In this document: in pieces, positions 49,606 through 59,477 of the stretch
How positions within the stretch are numbered: position 1 is the first letter of the stretch
Layout: each line of letters opens with the position of its first letter
Source: an uncultured Paracoccaceae bacterium
Lineage (GTDB): Bacteria; Pseudomonadota; Alphaproteobacteria; Rhodobacterales; Rhodobacteraceae
DNA: 64,000 bases
Assembly (NCBI GenBank): GCA_913061275.1
Contig: CAJXSR010000018.1
Coordinates: 21,666 to 85,665 of the forward strand
Direction: 5' to 3'
Position numbers and translations under genes: made by a program
Notes under the pieces: generated by a model
What the model saw: only the letters and a program-made list of their open reading frames with translations
Databases searched by the model: none
Told to the model about the DNA's origin: nothing

Positions 49606-50295
49606 ATGCTGACCCGAAAACAGATGGATTTACTAGAATTCATCAATGAACGGATGCAAAAAGATGGCATTCCGCCATCTTTTGATGAAATGAAAGAAGC
49701 ACTGAATTTGCGGTCTAAATCTGGCATTCATCGATTGATAACAGCCCTAGAAGAACGTGGATTTATTCGCCGGTTACCACATCGTGCACGCGCATTGGAA
49801 ATTATTCGCCTACCAGAAGCCCTAGATAAAGGTGGGTTTAAACCACGTGTTATTGAAGGCTCTATTCCTGCCCCACAACCGCGTACTGCACTGCCAATTT
49901 CCGCCAATCACGCAATGGATTTGCCTGTTATGGGGCGAATTGCTGCGGGTACACCGATTGAAGCGATACAAGAAGCATCGCACAATGTTTCTGTACCGGG
50001 TGAAATGCTGGCACAGGGCGGTAAGCATTACGCACTGGAAGTCAAAGGCGACAGTATGATTGATGCGGGTATTAACGATGGTGATATTGTGGTTATCCAC
50101 GAACAACCAGACGCAGATAACGGCGAAATTGTTGTAGCCTTGGTTGAAGGTCAAGAAGCCACGTTAAAACGCTTACGCAAACGTGGCTCTGCCATTGCGT
50201 TAGAAGCGGCAAACCCTGCATATGAAACCCGTGTTTACCGCGACGATCAGGTAAAAGTTCAGGGTCGTTTGGTTGGGTTAATACGCACCTATTAA
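49606..50295 (+). CDS. lexA: SOS repressor LexA
   Basis: Represses DNA-damage response genes and cleaves itself when RecA is activated. 229 residues, the alphaproteobacterial length. An N-terminal winged helix (about 1-65) contains [20 protein letters not shown] and [16 protein letters not shown]. The cleavage site is A114-G115 in AAGTPIEA; the catalytic dyad is S150 (GDSMID) and K188 (ATLKR). The ribosome site is AGGAGGG. Autoregulated through the upstream boxes. In Rhodobacter capsulatus LexA also affects gene-transfer-agent production. Confidence 0.97.
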   Translation: MLTRKQMDLLEFINERMQKDGIPPSFDEMKEALNLRSKSGIHRLITALEERGFIRRLPHRARALEIIRLPEALDKGGFKPRVIEGSIPAPQPRTALPISANHAMDLPVMGRIAAGTPIEAIQEASHNVSVPGEMLAQGGKHYALEVKGDSMIDAGINDGDIVVIHEQPDADNGEIVVALVEGQEATLKRLRKRGSAIALEAANPAYETRVYRDDQVKVQGRLVGLIRTY

Positions 50296-50320
50296 AAGCT
50301 ACGATATACCACGCGCTTTA

Positions 50321-50352
50321 GCCCCGTTACCACTATATGGTGGCGGGGTTTA
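50321..50352 (+). terminator. Hairpin after lexA
   Basis: CCCCG-N3-CCAC paired with GTGG-N1-CGGGG around a TATAT loop, then TTTATCGTTTAT. The tail is only moderately T-rich, 25 bp past the lexA stop codon. Probable terminator. Confidence 0.55.
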
Positions 50353-50532
50353 TCGTTTATAGTGCGATGTATTAAAAACGGTGGGCCCACCTATATGGTT
50401 GTATACCCGAACAAAGATTTCACCCTTTGCACCTAGTTTCATCCGATGATTTAAGTGGCTTTCGCATTTGACGTTTTTACCCGCCCTTTGAAAGCCCGTT
50501 AACCAATTTTTGCCAGCATGGGTGTTATACAT
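50350..50532 (-). CDS. Possible small protein (60 residues)
   Basis: ATG 50532 opens a 60-residue, strongly basic frame downstream of comEC on the same strand (MYNTHAGKNWLTGFQRAG at the start, HIGGPTVFNTSHYKR at the end). Codon use is like neighbouring genes, but no ribosome site is clear and I recognise no family. It may be a real small gene or a chance frame in the comEC 3' region. Confidence 0.3.
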   Translation of the reverse strand: MYNTHAGKNWLTGFQRAGKNVKCESHLNHRMKLGAKGEIFVRVYNHIGGPTVFNTSHYKR

Positions 50533-50572
50533 GCCTAGCTGTTGCAATCTAATTAAAGCGGCGTTCGCACAT

Positions 50573-52645
50573 TTACTTAAGATCAGCACGCAACCACCAA
50601 GAGTTCCACAACCGTGCGCCCGTAATCTGGCGCGCTGTTGTTATCTGGGTTTGCCCATCAACAATGTACATAGATACAGAACCGTTATATCGAAGATACG
50701 GCTGTGTGATCTGAATACACCCCCCCCCTGAACCGCTTCTAAACTATTGGGAATAATCAAAATATTCACTTGAGAACAAGCTGCCCTTAATACGTCGATG
50801 TGCGCTTTTTTAGGCCAGATATACCCTAATTTTTGCGCACCTATATCTATGTTCATCACATCCGAATAATCTTCCCTGCGAATGGCTGCCACATCTTGTA
50901 TTGCTTTATCACCATCATTTTCCAACCAGACCCGCGCGGCAAACCCACTACCTTTTTTGCGGTTTAAGGCGCGTAAATGATCGTTTTGCAAGATGCCCAA
51001 TAGCCTGCCTGTATCCGAAATTAACACGTCTGGCCTGTCGCTACTAGCCCAAATACCGAATGCAGCACAGCATATCAGCACACCAGAAAACCGTAATTTT
51101 CCACGCACCAAGATAAAAGTCACCGCCCCCATCACAATCATCGGCAGCACATAATCGGGGCCTTTTGCGATGGCGGACGTTGCCCCCTTAAACCCTGCAA
51201 CAGTTTGGGCCACAAATAATATCCACTCTATTCCTTTGCCCATGATCCAAAACAGGGGCGTGTCTAACCCAAATGGCGCCAGTAGCCCCGCCAAAACGGC
51301 TGCTGGCATTACAACAAGCCCCATTATTGGTACCGAACAAAGATTTGCAATCAACCCGAAATGCGCAAATTGATTAAAATGGTAGGCAGCAAATGGTGCG
51401 GTTGCCCCACCTGCAATCAGAGAAGAAATCAATAAAGTGACAAAAGGCTGTATCAGTCTTGCGCGGCCCTGTTGCAAGGTATGCCAATAGGGTTGGTATT
51501 TTAAATACTCAAAACTGGCAACAAGGGCAGACGTTGCAGCAAACGACATTTGAAACCCCGCCTGTGTCAGGCTTTCGGGGCGCGCCAACAATAATATCGT
51601 TGCCGCCATTGCCACCGCACGTAACGTAATAGCAGGCCTATCCAACAACACGCCGATCAACATAACACTAACCATGATAAATGCGCGTTCTGTCGCTACG
51701 GCAGAACCAGATAATTGTAGGTACATGTAGCCCGCAATTATAGCGATTACCGCACCGATTTTCTTGGTTTGCCAGTGTAACGCGATATACGGCACCAACG
51801 CCAAGCCGTAGCGTACCAATCCAAATACAAATCCGACCAATAACCCCATATGCAAACCCGATATGGCCAATAAATGTGCAAGGTTCGATGCTCGTAAATC
51901 TTTGAGTATCGCAGGATCAATCGCGGACCGGTCACCGGTTAGTATTGCGGCGGCAAAAGCACCCGTTTGGCCCTGTATTTTTTGCCGAATATAATAGGCA
52001 ATACCCACCCTTAACTTGAACAACTTACTTACATAACTGTCATATACAGGTTGTTGCACCAAGACTAAGGGTTTGCGTGAATATCCAACTGCGCCTAAAC
52101 CTTTAAACCAAGAATATTGTTGAAAATCAAAACCCCCAGGCTCTACCGGGCCAGAAGGTGGGGCAATACTGCCCATTGTTTTTACCCGTGCATTAGGCTG
52201 TATATACTCTAATCCCACATCAAAATGCAGCGATACCCTAATATATTTTGGTGTGCGTTGTTTCGATATTTTGCCCAGATCAAGCATACTTAAGGTGATA
52301 CGAGGCCGATTACTGTTTGAACGATCAATAGCAACGATTGTACCTTCAATCTTACCGTAATACCGCCAGCCCAAAACAGGTTCAGTAACAGTGTGACTGC
52401 GTAATACCGCCAACAGGAATCCTAAAAACATGATCCCAATACCTGCGATCAAATAGGCCCGTATTTTGCCCCGTTCATATAGTGTAGCTACAAATATCGC
52501 GGCTGTGACCATTAACAAAACCTGCCATAGGTTCAAAATCAATGGCAAAATACGCCCCTATCCCCATAGACAGACACACTGGGCACCATAGCAGCAGCCT
52601 GCCCCGTTGTGCTTCTAATGCAGCGGTTAGAATTCTTAATAGCAC
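50573..52645 (-). pseudogene. comEC: Competence protein ComEC, broken by two frameshifts
   Basis: Inner-membrane channel that imports single-stranded DNA during transformation and uptake of GTA DNA. Three pieces are needed. An N-terminal part in one frame (GTG 52645 is a plausible start) reads LEAQRGRLLLWCPV and GIGAYFAIDFEP, ending near 52530. The main part, in another frame, runs from 52545 to 50721 with EPVLGWRYYGKIEG, IDRSNSNRPRITL, the competence domain (DRSAIDPAILKDLRASNLAHLLAISGLHMG, in part) and ALNRKKGSGFAARVWLENDGD. At nine G (coding strand, 50728-50720) the frame is lost; adding one or removing two G restores GSVSMYIVDGQTQITTARQI and LWNSWWLRADLK, ending at 50573. Otherwise intact TM topology. 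It may be decayed, phase variable, or mis-sequenced. Confidence 0.78.
50720..50728 (-). repeat. Homopolymer tract of nine G in comEC
   Basis: A run of nine C on the plus strand. It coincides exactly with the point where the ComEC reading frame changes. Such tracts are prone to slippage during replication and to miscalling during sequencing. Confidence 0.9.
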
Positions 52646-52723
52646 CTCTCTTGCTCTTCCTTTGTCAAATGCATAAACCCTAGGCAATACTATCTTCATC
52701 ATGGTTTCCAAGAGGTTAAGAGC

Positions 52724-54133
52724 ATGGGCATTGTCACCCGTTTTGCACCATCCCCAACGGGATATTTACACATAGGCGGCGCCCGCACGGCACTGTTCAA
52801 CTGGCTTTATGCGCGCGCAAATGGCGGAAAGTTTCTTTTGCGTATCGAAGACACAGATCGCGCGCGGTCAACCGATGCGGCAACAGATGCAATATTTGAA
52901 GGCATGCGCTGGTTGGGCCTAGATTGGGATGGCGATGCTGTCAGTCAATTTGAACGCCGCGAACGCCATGCCGAAGTTGCCCATGCAATGCTTAACACGG
53001 GCCACGCCTATAAATGTTATGCAACCCGCGCAGAAATTGATGCGTTTCGGGCAACTGATTTAGGCAAACACGGCAGTTTTCAAAGCCCTTGGCGTGATGC
53101 AGACTCTGCAACCGCACCAGATGCACCATATGTAATCCGCCTAAAAGCCCCGCGCGAAGGAACTACATCTGTTGAAGATCAGGTTCAAGGCACAGTAACT
53201 TGGAAAAATGCCACGTTTGACGACATGATATTGTTACGTTCTGATGCGATACCAACCTATATGCTGGCTGTTGTTGTTGACGATCACGATATGGGTGTCA
53301 CCCACGTTATTCGAGGCGATGATCATCTAATTAATGCAGGTCGTCAAAGCCTGATATATACTGCTATGGGGTGGAAAATTCCTGTTTTCGCCCATATCCC
53401 ATTAATATTCGGTGCCGACGGTAAAAAACTTTCTAAACGCCATGGTGCTACTGGGGCACAAGAATACCGTGCCATGGGGTATCTTGCCGAAGCCATGCGT
53501 AATTATCTGGCCCGTTTGGGCTGGAGCCACGGCAATGATGAACTATTCTCGACGGATCAAGCGATAGAATGGTTTGACTTATCTGGCATCAACAAAGCCC
53601 CTGCCCGTTTTGATTTTAAGAAACTCGATAATGTCAGCAAATATCACATCGAAAATGCCCCCGATGAAGTGCTTATTGCAGGAATTATAGATTTCATTGC
53701 GTCACAAGACCGCGAGCCTATGAGTGAAGGGGATTTGGGCAAGTTAAAACAGAATTTACCAATTTTACGTGAAAAAACTAAAAAATTGAACGACTTACTA
53801 GATAAAGCGCAGTTCTTATTAGCGTCACGCCCATTCATACCTGATGAAAATGAAGCAAAAAACATTAATTCGGTATTCATTTGTATACTGAAACGATTGA
53901 CCCCAGCCCTAGCAACGGTTAGAAGCTGGTCTAAAGAAGACTTAGAGACCTTGTTTCGGAACTTTGCAGAAACTGAAAATGTTGGGCTAGGAAAAATTGC
54001 ACAGCCTATGAAGGTTGTGCTTTCTGGCAGCACAAAGGCACCATCAACGTTTGATATGATGGTTGCACTTGGAAAGGAAGAAACGTTGGCGCGAATGAAT
54101 GATGTCGTTTTGCGCACAGCATCACCAGAATAA
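52724..54133 (+). CDS. gltX: Glutamyl-tRNA synthetase
   Basis: Class I synthetase charging tRNA-Glu (and often tRNA-Gln in bacteria with GatCAB). 469 residues. N-terminal [20 protein letters not shown] carries the HIGH-type motif; the KMSKS-type loop is KKLSKRHG near 235. The C-terminal anticodon-binding part is helical and noticeably AT-rich in its last third. Its start is 78 bp from the proposed comEC start on the opposite strand. Alphaproteobacteria often have a second gltX copy; whether one exists here is unknown. Confidence 0.95.
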   Translation: MGIVTRFAPSPTGYLHIGGARTALFNWLYARANGGKFLLRIEDTDRARSTDAATDAIFEGMRWLGLDWDGDAVSQFERRERHAEVAHAMLNTGHAYKCYATRAEIDAFRATDLGKHGSFQSPWRDADSATAPDAPYVIRLKAPREGTTSVEDQVQGTVTWKNATFDDMILLRSDAIPTYMLAVVVDDHDMGVTHVIRGDDHLINAGRQSLIYTAMGWKIPVFAHIPLIFGADGKKLSKRHGATGAQEYRAMGYLAEAMRNYLARLGWSHGNDELFSTDQAIEWFDLSGINKAPARFDFKKLDNVSKYHIENAPDEVLIAGIIDFIASQDREPMSEGDLGKLKQNLPILREKTKKLNDLLDKAQFLLASRPFIPDENEAKNINSVFICILKRLTPALATVRSWSKEDLETLFRNFAETENVGLGKIAQPMKVVLSGSTKAPSTFDMMVALGKEETLARMNDVVLRTASPE

Positions 54134-54232
54134 TCTGGCACTCTTCTATAAAGGCAAAGCTGCCGTTTGGACATATTTTAATAGGTCTGAAATTATATTT
54201 TATGGGGAAACCCAAAACAGAATGAGGATGAA

Positions 54233-55528
54233 ATGACAGACGAAAAACGCACCGCAACATTAACTTTTGACGATACAACATTGGAATTGCCAATGTACTC
54301 ACCTTCTGCGGGCCCAGATGTCATAGATATTCGTCGTCTTTATGCAGATGGTAAAGTTTTTACCTATGACCCAGGCTTTACATCAACCGCATCTTGCGAT
54401 TCAACAATTACCTACATTGATGGTGACAAGGGTGAGTTACTTTATCGCGGATACCCAATCGATCAACTGGCTGAATCATCGCATTACACCGAAGTTTGTT
54501 ATATCTTGTTGTATGGTGAGTTACCTACACCCGAACAATTAAAGATTTTCGAGCAAAAAATTACCAAACACACAATGGTGCATGACCAAATGCAACACTT
54601 GTTTCGGGGTTTCCGGCGCGACGCGCACCCGATGGCCATTATGTGCGGTGTTGTAGGGGCGTTATCTGCATTCTATCATGACAGCACAGATATTTCTGAC
54701 CCAGACCAACGAGAAATTGCGTCTATTCGGATGATTGCAAAAGTACCAACAATCGCTGCAATGGCCTATAAATACTCTGTTGGCCAACCGTTTGTTCAAC
54801 CCCGTAATGATTTGGATTATGCGTCAAACTTCTTGCGTATGTGTTTTGCCGTTCCCGCAGAAGATTATGTAGTTAATCCAATTCTTGCCAAAGCAATGGA
54901 CCGTATATTTACGTTACATGCCGACCATGAGCAAAATGCATCAACCTCTACAGTACGACTTGCAGGTTCTTCAGGTGCAAACCCATTTGCCTGTATAGCA
55001 GCGGGTATCGCCTGTTTGTGGGGCCCTGCACACGGTGGCGCAAATCAGGCTTGTTTGGAAATGTTACGAGAAATCGGAACTGTTGACCGCATTCCTGAAT
55101 ATGTGGCACGCGCAAAAGATAAAAGTGACCCGTTCCGCTTGATGGGCTTTGGCCACAGGGTATACAAAAACTTTGATCCGCGCGCCAAAGTGATGAAAGA
55201 AAGTGCCGATGAAGTTTTGGAACTTATGGGCATCGAAAACAATGAAACTTTGAAAATTGCAAAAGAGCTAGAACGTATTGCACTTGAGGACGAGTATTTC
55301 GTATCTAAGAAATTATATCCAAATGTGGATTTTTATTCTGGTATCATTCTAGATGCGATGGGCTTTCCCACATCAATGTTCACACCGGTCTTTGCACTTT
55401 CCCGTACAGTTGGCTGGATTTCACAGTGGCAAGAAATGTTGGGTGATCCACAATCAAAAATTGGGCGCCCTCGTCAGCTATACCAAGGTGCCACATCGCG
55501 CGATTATGTTGATATTGCGAAACGCTAA
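54233..55528 (+). CDS. gltA: Citrate synthase
   Basis: Condenses oxaloacetate and acetyl-CoA to citrate at the entry of the TCA cycle. 431 residues, the Gram-negative type II hexameric length. Motifs: [54 protein letters not shown] (catalytic His), [13 protein letters not shown], and [13 protein letters not shown] (catalytic Asp). A single gene 99 bp downstream of gltX, with AATGAGGATG as its ribosome site region. A bidirectional terminator follows. Confidence 0.97.
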   Translation: MTDEKRTATLTFDDTTLELPMYSPSAGPDVIDIRRLYADGKVFTYDPGFTSTASCDSTITYIDGDKGELLYRGYPIDQLAESSHYTEVCYILLYGELPTPEQLKIFEQKITKHTMVHDQMQHLFRGFRRDAHPMAIMCGVVGALSAFYHDSTDISDPDQREIASIRMIAKVPTIAAMAYKYSVGQPFVQPRNDLDYASNFLRMCFAVPAEDYVVNPILAKAMDRIFTLHADHEQNASTSTVRLAGSSGANPFACIAAGIACLWGPAHGGANQACLEMLREIGTVDRIPEYVARAKDKSDPFRLMGFGHRVYKNFDPRAKVMKESADEVLELMGIENNETLKIAKELERIALEDEYFVSKKLYPNVDFYSGIILDAMGFPTSMFTPVFALSRTVGWISQWQEMLGDPQSKIGRPRQLYQGATSRDYVDIAKR

Positions 55529-55552
55529 TCAATATTGTGTAAAAAACAAAAG

Positions 55553-55575
55553 GGCCGCTGAATTCAGCGGCCTTT
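55553..55575. terminator. Bidirectional terminator between gltA and the enoyl-CoA hydratase gene
   Basis: GGCCGCTGAATTCAGCGGCC is a perfect 20-bp palindrome followed by TTT on the plus strand and by a T-rich stretch on the minus strand. It overlaps the stop codon of the convergent gene at 55564-55566. Confidence 0.88.
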
Positions 55576-56340
55576 ATAGTTTGGTTTACGTTTTTCCAAA
55601 AACGCCGTTACACCTTCGATAAAGTCATCTGACTTACCTGCAATACCTTGCAATTCAGCTTCTAAGGTTAATTGCTGGTAAACATCATTATCAAAACTAT
55701 TGCGCATGGCAGTTTTAACCAGTGCATATGCTTTAGTTGGCCCACTTGCCAGATGACTTGCGCGTTTGGTCATATGGGCAGGGAAATCCTCATCTGCAAC
55801 GGCTTCCCAGATCATTCCCCAATCAGCAGCTTGTTGGGCTGTAACCGGTTCGGCAAACAATGCAGCCCCCATTGCACGTGAAAACCCCATTTGTCGTGGC
55901 AACCAATATGTGCCCCCAGCGTCAGGAATAAGCCCGATACGGGTAAATGCTTGTAAAAACACCGCGCTATGTGCCGCAATAACCACATCACAAGCCAGCG
56001 CAAGGTTAGCACCCGCCCCTGCGGCAGCCCCATTTACCGCAGCAATCGTTGGCAGTTTACAATCATAGATTGCTTTCAACAGCGGCTCATATTCATCTTG
56101 TAGAACTGTAGATAAATCAACCGTATGAATATCATCTATTTCAGACAAATCCTGCCCTGAACAAAAACCTTTGCCTGCACCCGTTAAAACGATAACACGC
56201 GCTTCGGCTTCTGCGCACTTGACGGCATTCAGCAATTCATGGCGACATTGGGTGTTTAACCCGTTTCGCACATCTGGTCGATTTAATGTGATGGTCGCCA
56301 CATCATTGTGCAAATCATAAAGGATTGTTTCATATTTCAT
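55564..56340 (-). CDS. Enoyl-CoA hydratase/isomerase family protein (PaaG-like)
   Basis: Crotonase-fold enzyme of 258 residues. The oxyanion-hole segments are GAGKGFCSGQDLSEI (about 54-68) and AAVNGAAAGAGANLALACDVV. The catalytic-region Asp is in IGLIPDAGGTYWLPR, as in PaaG-type isomerases, and the residue that is Glu in hydratases at the first position is not evident. The C-terminus RKPNYKGR is usual for the family. It is most like PaaG (ring 1,2-epoxyphenylacetyl-CoA isomerase), but no other paa genes are here, so the substrate is unsettled. Located downstream of ccmH. Confidence 0.87.
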   Translation of the reverse strand: MKYETILYDLHNDVATITLNRPDVRNGLNTQCRHELLNAVKCAEAEARVIVLTGAGKGFCSGQDLSEIDDIHTVDLSTVLQDEYEPLLKAIYDCKLPTIAAVNGAAAGAGANLALACDVVIAAHSAVFLQAFTRIGLIPDAGGTYWLPRQMGFSRAMGAALFAEPVTAQQAADWGMIWEAVADEDFPAHMTKRASHLASGPTKAYALVKTAMRNSFDNDVYQQLTLEAELQGIAGKSDDFIEGVTAFLEKRKPNYKGR

Positions 56341-56380
56341 GTGAAGAATACTGCTTTAATAATGAGGATTTGCAAAGGGT

Positions 56381-56824
56381 CTAATCGCCCAGAAGGTCAC
56401 TCAATCTTTGTTCTTCATCTTTCGTTAACGCAACCGCTTCTTTTTGTCGTGGTTTAGTTATGAATTTTATCGAAAAAAACAGGCCAAGTAAAAAAAGTAT
56501 TGGGCCGGCAAACCATGGTATAAGGTTTTTCAAACTCATCCGTGGTTTTAGCAATACGAATTCACCATAGCGATCAACAACATAGTCTACGATCTGTTCA
56601 TTACTGTCGCCTGCTACAAGCCGTTCGCGCACCAAAACACGTAAGTCTTTTGCAATACCCGCGTTTGAACTGTCAATGTTTTCATTTCTACAAACCAAAC
56701 AGCGCAATTCTTTTGAGATCTCTCGTGCGCGTACCTCTAGGCCAGCATCCGCAAGTATCTCATCAGGCTCCACTGCAAAAACAGGTGTGGTTAGAAGAAT
56801 GAATATGAGTAATATGCGGGGCAC
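56381..56824 (-). CDS. ccmH: Cytochrome c maturation protein CcmH
   Basis: Membrane-anchored thioredoxin-like component that keeps apocytochrome c heme-binding cysteines reduced. About 147 residues from GTG 56824: this start has GGAG eight bases before it, follows the ccmF stop by four bases and gives a neat signal peptide (MPRILLIFILLTTPVFA). ATG 56848 is an alternative that overlaps ccmF. The redox motif is C42-LV-C45 in LRCLVCRN, followed by a C-terminal TM helix (LIPWFAGPILFLLGLFFSI). The companion ccmI is not adjacent. Confidence 0.93.
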   Translation of the reverse strand: MPRILLIFILLTTPVFAVEPDEILADAGLEVRAREISKELRCLVCRNENIDSSNAGIAKDLRVLVRERLVAGDSNEQIVDYVVDRYGEFVLLKPRMSLKNLIPWFAGPILFLLGLFFSIKFITKPRQKEAVALTKDEEQRLSDLLGD

Positions 56825-56828
56825 TGGC

Positions 56829-58799
56829 TTACTCCGCAGGAACGGCATTAGGGGTGCGCACACTTGCCCCAACACGGTAGCGCCTGTCTGTTAAACTAAA
56901 CAAACCGCCCAAAGCCATGACAATGGAACCAATCCAAATCCAATTCACAAAGGGTTTTATATAGGTGCGAACCGCCCAGCCGTTTTCTTGTTTGTCACCC
57001 AGCACCAGATACAAATCACGGGTTATTCCCTGATCTATTGCAGCCTCGGTCGTAGGCATCCGCTGTACGGGATAAAACCGCTTTTCAGGCCGCAGTTCCG
57101 CAATTTTTTCACCTTGCTTGAACGCTGTGAAATCGCCAACATCTACGGTGTAATTCTTGCCATTTTGCTTAGTGACTGCGTTGAATTGAAATTCATATCC
57201 GCCCACAGTGAAGCGTTCACCGATCGTGGCAATACGAATATCTTCAACTTCCCATGCAGTAACACAGGCAACACCAAAAATTGTCATACCCAAACCAGCA
57301 TGAGCAATCGATTTACCCCAGTCAGAGCGGGGTAAATTACGCAATCTTCGCAGGGTTTCTGAAGCACCGGTTTTGCCAAATTTAACACGTAGCCCTAAAT
57401 CTGCCAAAGCCCCAAGAACCAACCATACGGCCAAGGTAATACCAATAGGTGCCAATATACGCCCGCCAGTTTGCATCGACCATACCAAGGCACCCAATGC
57501 GATTGATAAAGCCAGAACACCCCAAAGTGGGCGCATTGAACGACGAATATTAGCCCGTTTCCACGGTAATAATGCACCGATAGGTAAGGCCATAGCGATG
57601 GCTACTAAAAATGGGGTGAATACCAAGTCAAAGAAAGGCGCGCCAATAGACAGTTTGCGCCCTGTTGTTATCTCGGCGACCAATGGCCAGATTGTGCCGC
57701 AAAAAACTACAGCCGTTGCCACAACCAATAACAGATTGTTCAAGACTAGACCAGATTCGCGGCTGACAATGTTAAAGACCGATGAAGAACGCATTTCACG
57801 TGCGCGCAAAGCATAAAGCGTTAATGCCCCCCCGATTGCAACGGATAATATCCCCAAAATAAACACACCGCGTTCAGGGTCATTGGCAAACGCATGTACA
57901 GATGTAATGACGCCTGAGCGTACAATGAAAGTACCGATTAGTGAGAATGAGAACGCCATAATTGCTAATAGAATCGTCCAGCTTTTCAATGTGTCACGTT
58001 TTTCAACCACGATGGCAGAATGCAGTAAGGCACCCGCGATAAGCCAAGGCATAAAGCTGGCATTTTCCACAGGATCCCAAAACCACCAACCGCCCCAACC
58101 CAGCTCATAATATGCCCACCAAGAACCAAGTGCGATACCTATTGTTAGATTGATCCAAGCCAATAACGTCCAGGGGCGCACCCACCTTGCCCATGCAGCA
58201 TCGACGCGTCCCTCAATAAGGGCCGCGATTGCGAAACTAAAACTCATAGATAGGCCAACATACCCCAAATATAAAAAAGGTGGGTGAAACGCGAGACCCG
58301 GATCTTGTAAAAGCGGGTTTAAATCATTGCCGTCTACAGGCGGAAATTCCAGCCGTTCAAACGGGTTTGACGTGAATATCATAAACGCCAGAAAAGCGAC
58401 CGCAATCATGGCTTGCACAGATAAAACACGTGCTTTTAAACGATCTGGCAAGTTTTGCCCAAACCACGCAACAAGTGCGCCATAAAAACTAAGGATTAGT
58501 ATCCACAAAAGCATAGAGCCTTCGTGATTGCCCCAAACACCAGAGACTTTGTACAGCATTGGTTTTAAAGAATGAGAGTTATTGGCGACCAAAAGCACTG
58601 AAAAATCTGAAGTTACGAAGGCCACGGTAAGCATCGCAAAGGCAAATGCTATAAGGGCAAACTGCATAATGGCCATGGGCACGCTTGCAGCCATCCATCC
58701 AGAGTTATTGCGTTGCGCACCTATCAGCGGCACAGTTACCTGAATGATAGATACTAAAAACGCCAAAAGCGTTGCAAAATGTCCGAGCTCTGCTGTCAT
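56829..58799 (-). CDS. ccmF: Cytochrome c heme lyase subunit CcmF
   Basis: Polytopic membrane protein that joins heme from holo-CcmE to apocytochrome c. 656 residues with about 14-15 TM helices. The WWD heme-handling signature is GWGGWWFWDPVENASFMPW (about 233-251). NHEGSMLLW and GISIRATIG-type loop histidines are in place. The gene precedes ccmH by overlapping start options, and is separated from ccmE by the endolysin and holin genes. A dyad at 58909-58938 lies in its upstream region. Confidence 0.96.
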   Translation of the reverse strand: MTAELGHFATLLAFLVSIIQVTVPLIGAQRNNSGWMAASVPMAIMQFALIAFAFAMLTVAFVTSDFSVLLVANNSHSLKPMLYKVSGVWGNHEGSMLLWILILSFYGALVAWFGQNLPDRLKARVLSVQAMIAVAFLAFMIFTSNPFERLEFPPVDGNDLNPLLQDPGLAFHPPFLYLGYVGLSMSFSFAIAALIEGRVDAAWARWVRPWTLLAWINLTIGIALGSWWAYYELGWGGWWFWDPVENASFMPWLIAGALLHSAIVVEKRDTLKSWTILLAIMAFSFSLIGTFIVRSGVITSVHAFANDPERGVFILGILSVAIGGALTLYALRAREMRSSSVFNIVSRESGLVLNNLLLVVATAVVFCGTIWPLVAEITTGRKLSIGAPFFDLVFTPFLVAIAMALPIGALLPWKRANIRRSMRPLWGVLALSIALGALVWSMQTGGRILAPIGITLAVWLVLGALADLGLRVKFGKTGASETLRRLRNLPRSDWGKSIAHAGLGMTIFGVACVTAWEVEDIRIATIGERFTVGGYEFQFNAVTKQNGKNYTVDVGDFTAFKQGEKIAELRPEKRFYPVQRMPTTEAAIDQGITRDLYLVLGDKQENGWAVRTYIKPFVNWIWIGSIVMALGGLFSLTDRRYRVGASVRTPNAVPAE

Positions 58800-58908
58800 G
58801 AAGGCGACTATAGACGTGTGATTGATGTCTACAAATCAATTTTTCATTACTGGACAGACTGCCGCGCCTAAAACAGATTTATGAGCCGTTTTTATTCTTT
58901 AAATCTGC

Positions 58909-58938
58909 TTAAACCACTAAATTAGTTTACTGGTTTAA
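58909..58938. promoter_or_regulatory. Operator-like dyad upstream of ccmF
   Basis: TTAAACCA-N14-TGGTTTAA has perfect 8-bp arms. The inner 20-mer (58918-58937) matches the reverse complement of the element at 27459-27478 upstream of the DUF4345 gene with one mismatch. It is about 110-140 bp upstream of the ccmF start and 42 bp past the holin stop codon. Confidence 0.5.
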
Positions 58939-58979
58939 TTTGCGCTAATTAATTGATCTTACAATAAGGTTTTAGACTT

Positions 58980-59477
58980 TTACTTATTTAATCTATGCCA
59001 TTCTTCCACTGCTGCATTAGATTTTCTACCTTGATCTTGTTTGGGCAACAAAGCTTGCGGCAGTGCCGTACGAATAGATCCGCGTCGTCTAGAATAATGT
59101 AGCTCACGCGCGCCAAAATAAAACGAAACTATCGCACCCAATAACCACCAAAGTGGATCAGGTATGGCATCTAACCCATTCATTCTATGTGTAAAACCAA
59201 TAGGGTCTTTCATCGCACAAGCAAACAGCCATACCGTGCTTAATTCTAAGGTTGGACGCGGCAAACGATTAAGACCGTTAACAAATTGGTCAAACCAACC
59301 ATTTGCGGGCAGTCTGTACTCTGATGCCAACTGTTCTAAAGACGCTTGTTGATGCTTATATATGTAATCTTCAGTTTTCGTGCGATTTGGTATAAATACT
59401 TCGGCAACACGTTCAACTGCCCCGCCTATTTTTTCTGCAGAATTTCCAATACCCAATATTTTTCCTATTAATCCCAT
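58980..59477 (-). CDS. GTA-type holin (3TM holin family)
   Basis: 165 residues, close to the '3TM holin for gene-transfer release' family found in Rhodobacterales. An N-terminal amphipathic/Gly-rich segment (MGLIGKILGIGNSAEKIGGAVE) precedes a basic helix, then two clear hydrophobic segments (about 76-96 and 106-126: PLWWLLGAIVSFYFGARELHY). A basic C-terminal tail follows. Proteins of this type permeabilise the membrane and let the endolysin reach the wall. The start overlaps the endolysin stop by 10 bp. It belongs to GTA release; no GTA structural genes are in the window. Confidence 0.86.
   Translation of the reverse strand: MGLIGKILGIGNSAEKIGGAVERVAEVFIPNRTKTEDYIYKHQQASLEQLASEYRLPANGWFDQFVNGLNRLPRPTLELSTVWLFACAMKDPIGFTHRMNGLDAIPDPLWWLLGAIVSFYFGARELHYSRRRGSIRTALPQALLPKQDQGRKSNAAVEEWHRLNK

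Noticed and set aside
58824..58843. ATTGAT/ATCAAT repeat just upstream of ccmF as an FNR box
   Set aside because: The half-sites are too far apart (about 8-9 bp instead of 4), so it does not fit the FNR consensus.
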